DNA from: an uncultured Clostridia bacterium
GTDB taxonomy: Bacteria > Bacillota > Clostridia > Saccharofermentanales > Saccharofermentanaceae
Assembly: GCA_946403085.1 (NCBI GenBank)
Contig: CAMIYM010000003.1
Location: forward strand, 1 to 64,000
Reading direction: 5' to 3'
DNA: 64,000 nt
This document shows positions 15,302-23,523 of the stretch, piece after piece. The translations under genes and the position numbers were made by a program. Position 1 is the first letter of the stretch. Each line of letters begins with the position of its first letter. The notes under the pieces are model-generated. The model worked only from the letters and a program-made list of their open reading frames with translations, was not told the origin of the DNA and made no database searches.

Positions 15302-16198
15302 ATGGAAATAAATGCGAAAAAAGCTCTGGTTATCCTTAATGCTTCAGCCGGAATCGGAAATGCAAATGCGGCCGGTAATGCTGTTGCGGAATCACTTGCT
15401 TCAGATGGTTATGAAGTTAAGACCGTCAGGATCATGACTGATGAAAAAGTCTTAGCAGGTGCAGGATTTCCTGATGATTCCGGTCTTGTCGTTTGCTGCG
15501 GCGGAGACGGTACTTTTAATCAGATCTTAAACCGTTATTCCGGATCGGAAACACTCCCGGAGTTTGCATATATTCCTTGTGGTCATACGAACAGTTTTGC
15601 CAAATCGCTCGGCATATCAGAAGATACCGTAGCCGCGGTTGATACTGCTGTAAGAGGCAGGTCATGCAAATGCGATTACGGAAAAGTAAATGACAGATCC
15701 TTTAATTATGTTGCCTCATTCGGATCGGCTGCGACAATGACTTTTGTTACCAGTCAGCAGATGAAAAAAGTATTCGAGTATTCGAAGCACATATTGAGGG
15801 CTATAGGCGAATTGCATATGAATATAGGAGAGAGTTTTCATATGGCAATTGAGACCGACGCCGGAACATTCGAAGATGATTACATCTTCGGAGCTATATC
15901 GAACTTAAGTGCAGTTGATGGCGTGTATTTTTCGGATGAGTCACTCAAGAATAACGATGGCATAATGGACCTGATGCTTATCAGGAGACCCGGCACTCGT
16001 TATCAGGCGAAGGAAGTCCTTAATGCTCTGAGGGAAGGTGCCATTGATCACCCTTTGATTCAGATAAAACACATTACAAGTGGTTCTTTTACTTCCACAT
16101 CAGATATTGCCTGGTCATTTGACGGTGAATTCGGAGGAATTCAGAAGCAGGCGAAGCTGGAAGTGTTTAAAGAAGGGCTTACGGTAAAGGTCCCATAA
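15302..16198 (+). CDS. diacylglycerol/lipid kinase family protein (YegS/BmrU-like)
   Basis: A cytoplasmic or membrane-associated lipid kinase of 298 residues that transfers phosphate from ATP to diacylglycerol or a related lipid. It has the nucleotide motif VVCCGGDGTFNQIL, the downstream PCGHTNSFAKSLGI (family pattern GTANDFA) and C-terminal AWSFDGEFGG, where the D-G-E pattern is conserved. I start at ATG 15302 because AGGATGG (15290-15296) fits it; ATG 15293 would add three residues and overlap that site. It is divergent from a TetR regulator with multiple half-sites between. A terminator follows at 16224. Confidence 0.9.
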   Translation: MEINAKKALVILNASAGIGNANAAGNAVAESLASDGYEVKTVRIMTDEKVLAGAGFPDDSGLVVCCGGDGTFNQILNRYSGSETLPEFAYIPCGHTNSFAKSLGISEDTVAAVDTAVRGRSCKCDYGKVNDRSFNYVASFGSAATMTFVTSQQMKKVFEYSKHILRAIGELHMNIGESFHMAIETDAGTFEDDYIFGAISNLSAVDGVYFSDESLKNNDGIMDLMLIRRPGTRYQAKEVLNALREGAIDHPLIQIKHITSGSFTSTSDIAWSFDGEFGGIQKQAKLEVFKEGLTVKVP

Positions 16199-16223
16199 CG
16201 ATATTTTTAATCTCAGATATAAG

Positions 16224-16246
16224 AACCGGGCTCTGGCAGTCCGGTT
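16224..16246 (+). terminator. intrinsic terminator after the lipid kinase
   Basis: AACCGG (16224-16229) pairs with CCGGTT (16241-16246) around an 11-nt loop, followed by TTGTTTTC. Confidence 0.65.
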
Positions 16247-16347
16247 TTGTTTTCGAAATAAACAAAATATTAATATTTTATCCATAGGTTTTTCCGGATT
16301 GACATGCAAAAATATAAACGTGAATTAACGATTGATTCAACCCGGAT

Positions 16348-17472
16348 TTGGATGATTTTATTATGAACAGTATGTCTGAGAAGAACCAGACCGACAGGAA
16401 AAGCGGTTTTATAAACAGGATGATGCATTATCTCGTGAGTAATGCATATTCGTTTACTGTTGCGACGATGGGTATTGTTCATGCGACGCTCCTTATCATC
16501 TTCTGGATTGCCGGAGTCAAGGAACTGGTTCAGTTCAATGTCTTAAGTGTAATCATCTATATCTTCTGCTATATTCTCTGCCGTACAGATCACCTCCTGC
16601 CGGTATATGCGAGCATCATCCTCGAAGTTACGACATATACGGTGGTATCTACTTATTATGTCGGTCTCCGCTGCGGTACATATTGCTTCCTTTTCTCGAT
16701 AATCCCGATAATCATTTACTTTGGAAGCCGCCTGTTCAAGGGGAAGAACAGATGGAGCGTAGTTCTTATGCTCATTCTCAACTTCATAACGTTTATCGTT
16801 TTGTATGCAAGCTTCTTCTCCCAGCCTCCTGTCTATGAAGTAGCACCTGCGATAATGCTCGTGCTGGTCATCTTCTCAGCATTCGCGATGGTCTTTGCCA
16901 CGATGTTCTACAATGCGATGTATATCTACTCAAGTGAATACGAGGTGGATTCTCTCGAGAAGAAGAACAGGCAGCTGTCTGCTGACGCCCGTGAAGATGC
17001 ATTAACGAATATATTGAACAGAAGAGGTTTCCTGCCGCTGGTAAGTTCCCTTATGGATTCTAAGTATCCGCGTTTCAGCGTTGCTTTCTGTGACCTTGAT
17101 GACTTTAAGAGAGTAAACGATTCATACGGACATGAAGCAGGAGATGAAGTCTTAAAGCACGTTACCACAATGATCAAGCAGGAACTCCCCGGAAGCGATA
17201 TATGCAGATGGGGCGGTGAAGAGTTTGTAATCCTTCTTAACGGCTGTGATCTTCCTTCTGCCAGAAGCAAGGTTGAACGTCTGAGAAAGAGTATCGAATC
17301 CAACCCTACGGAATTCTTTAACAAAAAGATATTCGTAACGACAACTATCGGACTTGAAGAATATTCTGATAAATATAAGACTCCGGAAGAATTGATAAAA
17401 GTCGCTGATACCCGTATGTATTATGGAAAGCAGCATGGTAAGAATATCCTGATATATGAGGATGCGGAATAA
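16348..17472 (+). CDS. membrane-bound diguanylate cyclase (GGDEF)
   Basis: This enzyme makes cyclic di-GMP from two GTP. Residues about 30-190 carry six hydrophobic helices, and a short coiled linker (EVDSLEKKNRQLSADAR) leads to a GGDEF domain (about 205-374) with DALTNILNRRGF, FCDLDDFKRVNDSYGHEAGD and the active-site loop RWGGEEFVILL. The allosteric I-site RxxD expected just before the loop reads PGSD, so product inhibition through it is probably lost. The start is uncertain: ATG 16348 or ATG 16363, neither with a strong ribosome site. A terminator follows at 17507. Confidence 0.92.
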   Translation: MDDFIMNSMSEKNQTDRKSGFINRMMHYLVSNAYSFTVATMGIVHATLLIIFWIAGVKELVQFNVLSVIIYIFCYILCRTDHLLPVYASIILEVTTYTVVSTYYVGLRCGTYCFLFSIIPIIIYFGSRLFKGKNRWSVVLMLILNFITFIVLYASFFSQPPVYEVAPAIMLVLVIFSAFAMVFATMFYNAMYIYSSEYEVDSLEKKNRQLSADAREDALTNILNRRGFLPLVSSLMDSKYPRFSVAFCDLDDFKRVNDSYGHEAGDEVLKHVTTMIKQELPGSDICRWGGEEFVILLNGCDLPSARSKVERLRKSIESNPTEFFNKKIFVTTTIGLEEYSDKYKTPEELIKVADTRMYYGKQHGKNILIYEDAE

Positions 17473-17506
17473 TTAGGACCTGATTAACCGGTGCTGATCA
17501 GATAAT

Positions 17507-17535
17507 AAAGACTGAGGCTTAAAGCATCAGTCTTT
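17507..17535 (+). terminator. intrinsic terminator after the diguanylate cyclase
   Basis: AAAGACTGA (17507-17515) pairs perfectly with TCAGTCTTT (17527-17535) and is followed by TTAGTTT. Confidence 0.8.
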
Positions 17536-17563
17536 TTAGTTTCAGGATCAAGAACTTAATAAA

Positions 17564-17611
17564 ATCTTAAGAATTTTCATTCTGTTATCTTAATCTCCGT
17601 AAGGGTAGAAT
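17564..17611 (+). promoter_or_regulatory. direct repeats and -10 upstream of the VanR-like regulator
   Basis: ATCTTAA occurs at 17564-17570 and 17587-17593, 23 bp apart, which fits side-by-side binding of an OmpR-family dimer. A -10 hexamer TAGAAT lies at 17606-17611. The region is probably an autoregulated promoter for the two-component operon. Confidence 0.4.
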
Positions 17612-17638
17612 AACATTGACTTCCGGGGAGGGACATAT

Positions 17639-18334
17639 ATGACCAACATACTTATTTGCGATGATGAAAAGGATATCGTTAATGCGCTTAAGATCTATCT
17701 TAACGATCCTGACTATGTGATTTTCGAGGCTCACAACGGAAAAGAAGCCGTCGATACCGTCAGCGAAAATGACATACATCTGGTACTCCTGGATATCATG
17801 ATGCCGGTTATGGACGGCATTGAAGCTATGTCACGTATAAGGCAGATATCCAACGTGCCGATTATCCTTCTTACCGCAAAAAGCGAAGATGCTGATAAGG
17901 TACTGGGGCTTAATGTCGGAGCAGATGATTACATAACCAAACCTTTCAGCCCTTTGGAAGTCTGTGCGAGAGTCAAATCACAGCTCAGAAGATATTTAAG
18001 TCTTGGTGCCGGAGCGAAGAATAATCCGGTCGTCCTCGCCATCGGAGGATTGGAGCTTGATTACAATGCAAGAACCGTAACTCTGGATGGAGAGAATATC
18101 TCGTTAACGAAAAAGGAATTCGAGATATTAAAACTCCTGATGGAAAATCCCAACCGTGTGTTCTCGCCAAAGGAGATCTACCGTGAAGTATGGCATGAAG
18201 ATCCTATGGGTGCAGACAACACTGTGGCGGTGCACATCAGACATTTAAGAGAGAAGACAGAGATCGATCCCGCTGATCCGAGATATATAAAGGTGGTTTT
18301 CGGACAGGGTTATAAGATCCAGAAGGGGAAATGA
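17639..18334 (+). CDS. OmpR-family response regulator (VanR-like)
   Basis: A 231-residue transcription factor. The receiver domain has D8-D9, phospho-acceptor D52 in LVLLDIMMPVMDG, a conserved T in ILLTAK and K101 in YITKPFSP. The winged-helix domain (about 130-230) contains LTKKEFEILKLLMENP and ends VVFGQGYKIQKGK. The ribosome site GGGGAGGGA (17625-17633) is strong. The kinase gene follows after one base, so the two form an operon. Its targets are not visible, though the downstream EEP gene is a candidate. Confidence 0.94.
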   Translation: MTNILICDDEKDIVNALKIYLNDPDYVIFEAHNGKEAVDTVSENDIHLVLLDIMMPVMDGIEAMSRIRQISNVPIILLTAKSEDADKVLGLNVGADDYITKPFSPLEVCARVKSQLRRYLSLGAGAKNNPVVLAIGGLELDYNARTVTLDGENISLTKKEFEILKLLMENPNRVFSPKEIYREVWHEDPMGADNTVAVHIRHLREKTEIDPADPRYIKVVFGQGYKIQKGK

Positions 18335-18335
18335 T

Positions 18336-20249
18336 ATGAAGAAATTCTTTAGGACATATTGGGGCAAGGGATTGCTCTATGCGGCTGTTATCCTGTCAGC
18401 CTTATTGCTGATGGCATCCGTATTGGGAGCAGTTTATATGGTCCTTGACGGATATTACTTCAGAACCGAGGAAGTTATCCGCGAAGAGAAGATAGAATCA
18501 ATGGCACAAGATACATCCCAGGATCTTTTCTATCAATACTTTGATGTATATAGCGGTGAGTTTAAGTTCAAAGATACATCTGACTTTGGAAACTTTATCT
18601 TCAGGATTGTAGATGAAGATGGAAAGATATATGTTAAGTCCGGGTCATCACCTGACAGCTACACTTACAAAGCGTACTATGCTGCAATCCCTCCAGTGGA
18701 TCAGAATTCAGGGAATGCGTATTGGATACATTCATTCCAGGATCCGGATTATGTGTGGCAGCGCGAAAAGAATAATGCGGATGCCAAGATCTATACGATG
18801 GAATTCTCGGTCATGTCTGATAACAGTTTAAATGACAGATTTACTGTTTACAGCAAGGTCCATCATCTGCTTTATTCTCTTAAGACAGGCATCTATGTCA
18901 TAGGTGTATTGGCATTTGTATTATTGATCGTATCTTTTATATCGCTCATGTGTGTTGCCGGAAGAAAGCCCGGAAAAGAAGATATCGTTCCGTGGTATTT
19001 CCATAAACTGCCTTTCGATATAGTCACTGCAGGATATCTCTTCTTTGTGGCCTCGGTCCTTATGCTGTTTGCAACTATCAGTAATGAATTAGGCTTTATG
19101 GCTGCAGGGTGCTGCGCTGTATTCCTCCCGCTTTTCTGCATGAGCATTGCGGTAAGGATAAAGACTCATACGCTTATAAGGAACACCATCATCTACAAGG
19201 TGCTTGCGTTCCTTTGGAGAGGCCTTAAGTCACTGGGAAGAGGCGTAGTGGCCGTATTAAAGAATATGAAGATCCTTTATAAAGTCATAATCGCTCTGGT
19301 GGTGCTCATGTTCATCTGGGCTGTAGTGATCCTCTTTGATCATTTAACGCTTGATGCAATGTTCTATGCGTTCACCATTCTGTTTGTAATACCTTTCATA
19401 CTTTTCGTTACACTCCAGATCGATAAGGTGCTGAAGGGTGCAAAAGAACTTTCTGAAGGCAATTTCGATTATGTGATCGATACCAATGGAATGCTCCCCG
19501 GCATAAGAAAGCATGCTGAAAATCTTAACAGCATCGCCGGTGTTCAGAAGATCGCTGTTGAAGAGAAGCTCAAGAGCGAAAGGATGAAGACAGAGCTCAT
19601 TACTAATGTGTCTCACGATATCAAGACACCTCTTACTTCAATAATCAACTATGCTGATCTTATCTCGAAAGAGGAGACGGTGAGTGAGAAGTCGAAAGAG
19701 TATTCTGAAGTTCTCGTAAGGCAGTCGAAGAGACTTAAGACACTTCTTGAAGACCTTGTCGAAGCATCAAAGGCATCGACCGGAAATCTTGAAGTCGACC
19801 TTCAGCCTTGTGATGCGCAGATCTTTGTTACTCAAAGCGCCGGAGAATTTGAAGAGAAGATGAAAGAATACGATCTTACTCTCTTTACATCAGTGCCTGA
19901 TGATCAGATAAGGATCATGGCAGACGGCAGGAGAATGCAGCGTATCTTCGATAATCTTCTGAACAATATCTGCAAGTATTCTCTTCCCGGTACGAGAGTA
20001 TATGTGGACCTTACTGAGAATGCTACAGAAGCGGTATTCACATTTAAGAATACTTCCAAAGAGCAGCTTAACATGACAGAAGCAGAACTTATGGAAAGAT
20101 TCACGAGAGGTGATTCTTCAAGAAATACAGAAGGAAGCGGTCTCGGATTATCTATTGCCGGTAATCTTGCAGAACTGCAGAATGGCAGTCTCAGACTTAC
20201 GACAGACGGAGACCTATTTAAAGCGACGCTTACTTTCCCTAAGATCTGA
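18336..20249 (+). CDS. sensor histidine kinase (VanS-like, multi-helix sensor)
   Basis: A 637-residue membrane kinase. A first helix (about 12-35) and an extracellular domain of about 150 residues are followed by a group of five or six helices (about 187-370), more than in a typical two-helix sensor. HAMP-like sequence follows (AKELSEGNFDYVIDTNG). The H-box is NVSHDIKTPLTSIINYADL with His427; the N-box is DNLLNNICKYS; the G box is GSGLGLSIAG. It pairs with the regulator one base upstream. The multi-helix insert resembles lantibiotic- or stress-sensing kinases of Clostridia, but the signal is unknown. A terminator follows at 20270. Confidence 0.94.
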   Translation: MKKFFRTYWGKGLLYAAVILSALLLMASVLGAVYMVLDGYYFRTEEVIREEKIESMAQDTSQDLFYQYFDVYSGEFKFKDTSDFGNFIFRIVDEDGKIYVKSGSSPDSYTYKAYYAAIPPVDQNSGNAYWIHSFQDPDYVWQREKNNADAKIYTMEFSVMSDNSLNDRFTVYSKVHHLLYSLKTGIYVIGVLAFVLLIVSFISLMCVAGRKPGKEDIVPWYFHKLPFDIVTAGYLFFVASVLMLFATISNELGFMAAGCCAVFLPLFCMSIAVRIKTHTLIRNTIIYKVLAFLWRGLKSLGRGVVAVLKNMKILYKVIIALVVLMFIWAVVILFDHLTLDAMFYAFTILFVIPFILFVTLQIDKVLKGAKELSEGNFDYVIDTNGMLPGIRKHAENLNSIAGVQKIAVEEKLKSERMKTELITNVSHDIKTPLTSIINYADLISKEETVSEKSKEYSEVLVRQSKRLKTLLEDLVEASKASTGNLEVDLQPCDAQIFVTQSAGEFEEKMKEYDLTLFTSVPDDQIRIMADGRRMQRIFDNLLNNICKYSLPGTRVYVDLTENATEAVFTFKNTSKEQLNMTEAELMERFTRGDSSRNTEGSGLGLSIAGNLAELQNGSLRLTTDGDLFKATLTFPKI

Positions 20250-20269
20250 TAAGAATATAGATTAACCCT

Positions 20270-20300
20270 AAGGGCTTTCCATGATGAATGGAGAGCCCTT
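20270..20300 (+). terminator. intrinsic terminator of the VanRS-like operon
   Basis: AAGGGCTTTCCAT (20270-20282) pairs with ATGGAGAGCCCTT (20288-20300) with one mismatch around GATGA, followed by the T-rich ATTCATTT. Confidence 0.7.
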
Positions 20301-20342
20301 ATTCATTTCACTGCGTTGGGTGAGATATCCGGCGTTATAGTT

Positions 20343-20348
20343 TATAAT
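20343..20348 (+). promoter_or_regulatory. -10 element for the EEP-family gene
   Basis: A perfect TATAAT 41 bases before the start codon at 20389. A matching -35 is not obvious. Confidence 0.4.
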
Positions 20349-20388
20349 GGTCACTATATTTCGAATTGTAGTTATTTTAGGAGTGTGT

Positions 20389-21456
20389 ATGAAGGGAGTT
20401 AAGAAGTTCTTTAAGGCTTTGTTTGCCATTATCCTTGTTCTTGTTGTTCTTGTGGCAGCTTTGCTTGTATGGCTGACGATAGTCGAATACAGACCGCAGC
20501 CCACTGAAACAGTTGCTGTCCAGCCTTTGAACGGTCAGACTAAGAAACTGTCTACCGGTGATTCTATCAAGCTCGTGGCATGGAATATCGGTTATGCTGC
20601 TCTGGGTGATAATGCTGACTTCTTTATGGACGGCGGCAAGATGGTCTACTCTGCTGATGAGGAAAGAGTAAGGACAAACATTAATGCGATCATAAGCGAA
20701 GTTAAAGCTCAGGATCCTGATATCTTATTACTCCAGGAGATTGATGTTAACAGCGACAGAAGCTATCACATGAACCAGCCCAGATATTTTGAAAACCTGG
20801 GTTACAGTAACAGTGCATTTGCTAATAATTTCAAAGTCGAATTTGCACCTTTCCCGATCCCGCCTATGGGTAAGATCGATTCAGGCATAGCAACTTACAG
20901 TAAATTCGCAACAAATTCTGCCACCAGAGTTCAGCTTCCCTGTCCTTTCTCCTGGCCTATAAGGACATTTAATCTTAAGAGATGTCTTCTTATCACCAGG
21001 ATTCCGGTAGAAGGCGGTAAGGAACTTGTTATCGTAAATCTTCATCTTGAAGCTTATGACGAAGGTGAGGGAAAGGCAGCTCAGGCTCAGATGCTTATGG
21101 ATGTATTCCGTGAGGAAACAGCTAAGGGTAATTATGTTATTGCAGGCGGAGACTTTAATCAGAGCTTCTCGAGTGTAACGGTTAATTATCCAGTCTTACC
21201 GAAGCAGTGGCAGCCGGGTGTTATGGATGTAAGTCCTTTTAAGAATGAATGTCAGTTTGTAATGGATAATAAGGTGCCCACATGCAGGTCACTTTATGCT
21301 CCCCGTGCAGGTAATGATCCGTTTTCCTTGCAGTACTATATTATCGATGGATTTATTCTTTCCAATAACATTAAGCTGGAATCTTATGAGGTCCGTGATC
21401 TTTCTTTCGAAAACAGCGATCATAATCCGCAGATCATGAAGATAACTTTAAAGTAA
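20389..21456 (+). CDS. endonuclease/exonuclease/phosphatase (EEP) family protein, membrane-anchored
   Basis: A 355-residue metal-dependent phosphodiesterase or nuclease of the EEP fold. One N-terminal helix (about 8-33) anchors it with the enzyme outside. Catalytic motifs are visible in order: VAWNIGY (Asn), LLLQEID (Glu), IVNLHLEAY, AGGDFNQSF (Asp/Asn) and ENSDHNPQI (His near the C-terminus). I start at ATG 20389 because AGGAG (20379-20383) precedes it; an in-frame start at 20347 would fall in the promoter. Extracellular EEP proteins act on nucleic acids, sphingomyelin or inositol phosphates; the substrate here is unknown. Confidence 0.88.
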   Translation: MKGVKKFFKALFAIILVLVVLVAALLVWLTIVEYRPQPTETVAVQPLNGQTKKLSTGDSIKLVAWNIGYAALGDNADFFMDGGKMVYSADEERVRTNINAIISEVKAQDPDILLLQEIDVNSDRSYHMNQPRYFENLGYSNSAFANNFKVEFAPFPIPPMGKIDSGIATYSKFATNSATRVQLPCPFSWPIRTFNLKRCLLITRIPVEGGKELVIVNLHLEAYDEGEGKAAQAQMLMDVFREETAKGNYVIAGGDFNQSFSSVTVNYPVLPKQWQPGVMDVSPFKNECQFVMDNKVPTCRSLYAPRAGNDPFSLQYYIIDGFILSNNIKLESYEVRDLSFENSDHNPQIMKITLK

Positions 21457-21493
21457 CTTCAGGGATCATTTTCACGAAAAAAAGTATACCTAC

Positions 21494-21525
21494 AAAAAGC
21501 CTCCCTAAGAATAGGGAGGCTTTTT
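21494..21525. terminator. bidirectional intrinsic terminator
   Basis: AAAAAGCCTCCCT (21494-21506) pairs perfectly with AGGGAGGCTTTTT (21513-21525) around a 6-nt loop. The A- and T-runs make it work on both strands, between the EEP gene and the minus-strand pilin gene. Confidence 0.9.
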
Positions 21526-21608
21526 GCGTGCTTCACTTTTATGGATAAGAGGTTTTGATGTCTGATCACCCTTGAGACAGGTCAAATACTCTAACTTATC
21601 TATTTAAC

Positions 21609-21839
21609 TTATGCAGGATCGTCGTCAGGATCAACACCGTTAAGCTGATTGTTAATAACTGCATTGATGGATTCAATAGAGCTATTGTGAGCTGTAACGG
21701 AAGATGCTGCTGCTCTTGCTTTATTGAGGTAGGAACCGATACCAACAACAAGAACGCCTGCAAGTATTACGATGATGGCAATAACAAGTACCATCTCAAC
21801 AAGTGTGAAACCCTTGCGTGTCTTTCCGATTTTTCTCAT
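21609..21839 (-). CDS. type IV pilin-like protein (prepilin)
   Basis: A short prepilin of 76 residues with the class III signal KTRKG|FTLVEMVLVIAIIV: cleavage is expected after Gly10, and the mature product would carry Phe1 and Glu5. A long hydrophobic helix follows, then a polar part ending DPDDDPA. The ribosome site GGGGAGG (minus strand, about 21846-21852) is strong. It is shorter than major pilins (usually 110-170 residues), like ComGC or minor pilins without a full globular head. No pilus assembly ATPase, platform protein or prepilin peptidase gene is in the window, so it must rely on machinery encoded elsewhere. Confidence 0.85.
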   Translation of the reverse strand: MRKIGKTRKGFTLVEMVLVIAIIVILAGVLVVGIGSYLNKARAAASSVTAHNSSIESINAVINNQLNGVDPDDDPA

Positions 21840-21852
21840 AAGCGACCTCCCC

Positions 21853-22155
21853 GAATTAATAAGTGCTTCTGATGAAACAAATATATCACAGATAGTTCAC
21901 ATTGTGTTCATATTTTTCATATTTCCTTCCGATTTGTGCGAGTTACCAATCAAAATCTGGTGTTTTTGTGCAAAATGTTGCAAACCGCCCATAAATTCAA
22001 GGTTTCTGGACATTGTTAAGCGCGGATAATGACCTTCTGAGACAAAAAATCTTATAAAAATATATTGATATCTTACATCTGAAATATGAATTATGAACGC
22101 GAAATGTGTTTACAAACTGTTAATAAATTCATTTTTGAATGTGAATAATAACTGA
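21853..22155. other. AT-rich intergenic region, no gene seen
   Basis: The gap between the pilin-like gene and the tRNA promoter is AT-rich. I see no credible coding frame, hairpin with T-run or known riboswitch pattern. It should contain the pilin promoter on the minus strand, but I cannot place it with confidence. Confidence 0.5.
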
Positions 22156-22184
22156 TTGTCAAAGAGAATAAAACAAGGTATACT
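22156..22184 (+). promoter_or_regulatory. tRNA-Val promoter
   Basis: TTGTCA (22156-22161), a 17-bp spacer and TATACT (22179-22184) form a strong sigma-A promoter 15 bases before the tRNA. Confidence 0.8.
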
Positions 22185-22199
22185 TTCAAAGTTCCAACC

Positions 22200-22276
22200 G
22201 GATGATTAGCTCAGCTGGCTAGAGTACATGCTTGACGTGCATGGGGTCACAGGTTCGAGCCCTGTATCATCCACCA
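22200..22276 (+). tRNA. tRNA-Val (anticodon GAC)
   Basis: A 77-nt cloverleaf. Acceptor GGATGAT pairs with ATCATCC; the D arm contains AGCTGGCTA. The anticodon stem CATGC/GCATG holds the loop TTGACGT with anticodon GAC, and the T arm is ACAGG-TTCGAGC-CCTGT. The 3' ACCA end is encoded. It reads GUC and GUU valine codons. It has its own promoter and terminator. Confidence 0.95.
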
Positions 22277-22280
22277 TACC

Positions 22281-22308
22281 AACCCGGGTGTTTTAATGCA
22301 TTCGGGTT
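22281..22308 (+). terminator. tRNA terminator
   Basis: AACCCG (22281-22286) pairs with CGGGTT (22303-22308) around a 16-nt loop and is followed by TTCTTTTTT. Confidence 0.75.
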
Positions 22309-22347
22309 TTCTTTTTTATATTTACATTTTCTATAGGGAGGATCAGA

Positions 22348-22956
22348 ATGAGCGATTTTGAAAGGCTTGAAAAGCAACTGGAGTTCATCAGAGAGATCGA
22401 CAAAGAGAAGTCGATCAAACGCCAGAATTATCTGACTGACTGCGAGACACATGAAAATGATGCTGAGCATGCATGGCATATGGCAATTATGGTCCTGCTT
22501 CTTAAAGAGTATTCGAATACTGATATAGATGTATTAAGAACAATAAGCATGCTGCTTATCCACGACCTTGTTGAAGTATATGCAGGAGATACATATGCAT
22601 ACGACGAGGAAGGAAAGAAGACTCAGGCTGAGCGTGAGGCAAAAGCTGCTGATAAGCTATACAGCCTGCTTCCTGAAGATCAGGAGGATTATCTTAAATC
22701 CTTGTGGCTGGAGTTTGAAGAACAGAAGACTTCGGAAGCAAAATTCGCAAGAACCATGGACTGCTTCCAGCCACTGATCCTGAATGATGCGACGAACGGC
22801 CGCGCCTGGAAGGAACACGATGTAAGAAAAAGCTGGGTTATGAAGCGCAATCAGAATACACATTTGGGTTCAGAGACGATCTGGGAATATGCAAGGGAGA
22901 AACTGATCGAGAAGAACGTCAAAAATGGCAATATCATTGATGATGCCGAAGAGTGA
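22348..22956 (+). CDS. HD-domain hydrolase (YfbR/HDDC2-like 5'-nucleotidase)
   Basis: A cytoplasmic metal-dependent phosphohydrolase of 202 residues. The HD signature is spread as NDAEHAWHMA (first His), LLIHDLVEVYAGDT (HD pair and downstream E/D) and ARTMDCFQPL (last Asp). This order matches YfbR/HDDC2 proteins, which remove phosphate from deoxynucleoside monophosphates; the exact substrate here is inference. The ribosome site AGGGAGGA precedes the start. It is monocistronic, between the tRNA terminator and the zinc-ribbon gene. Confidence 0.85.
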   Translation: MSDFERLEKQLEFIREIDKEKSIKRQNYLTDCETHENDAEHAWHMAIMVLLLKEYSNTDIDVLRTISMLLIHDLVEVYAGDTYAYDEEGKKTQAEREAKAADKLYSLLPEDQEDYLKSLWLEFEEQKTSEAKFARTMDCFQPLILNDATNGRAWKEHDVRKSWVMKRNQNTHLGSETIWEYAREKLIEKNVKNGNIIDDAEE

Positions 22957-23031
22957 TGAGACTCCTTTGATTTGACCGCTTTATAGATATAGTCATATAA
23001 TTACTATATTGGAATAAGAGGAGGAGCCTGT

Positions 23032-23427
23032 ATGAAATACTGTCCCACATGCGGAACTCAGGTTGTAGATGAAGCGAATTTCTGCATGAAATGCGGATTC
23101 AGTTTTAATGGAATGCCGCAGAGTGCTCCTGCAGCCGCACCCCAGCAGACAGTTAATTCAAGACCATGGGTATTGAATTCAGGTGTAGTTAATCCCAATC
23201 CTGTTGCAGGATATGAGACATACAATCCGACTTTCCATTGCAGATGCGAATATTGCTATTACGAATTTGATTATCATACATATGACCTTGGTCACAGAGC
23301 GTGGTATCCGCATGGTTTTGTATATTGTCCGCGCTGTCAGAGACCTCTCAGACATAAGATCGAATATGAGGTGATCAATACTGTTACGGCGCAGCCTCAG
23401 CAGCCTGTGGTACCTCCTCAGGCTTAG
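23032..23427 (+). CDS. double zinc-ribbon protein
   Basis: A 131-residue protein with two zinc-binding modules. The N-terminal ribbon is CPTCGTQVVDEANFCMKCG (residues 3-21). A Pro/Ala/Gln-rich linker leads to a second module with CRCEYCYYEF and CPRCQRPL. The tail is again Pro/Gln-rich. There is no membrane helix, unlike most zinc-ribbon proteins of Clostridia. The ribosome site AGAGGAGG is strong. Function unknown; another N-terminal ribbon of the same type begins the protease at 49352. Confidence 0.75.
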   Translation: MKYCPTCGTQVVDEANFCMKCGFSFNGMPQSAPAAAPQQTVNSRPWVLNSGVVNPNPVAGYETYNPTFHCRCEYCYYEFDYHTYDLGHRAWYPHGFVYCPRCQRPLRHKIEYEVINTVTAQPQQPVVPPQA

Positions 23428-23523
23428 CCGGCTTATCTTCATATGAGTTTTGAGCTGCTTTATGCTTATAAGGCAGCTTATTTAATGGAAATGATAAGAC
23501 GCTTGTGATAATTTTGTATAACT

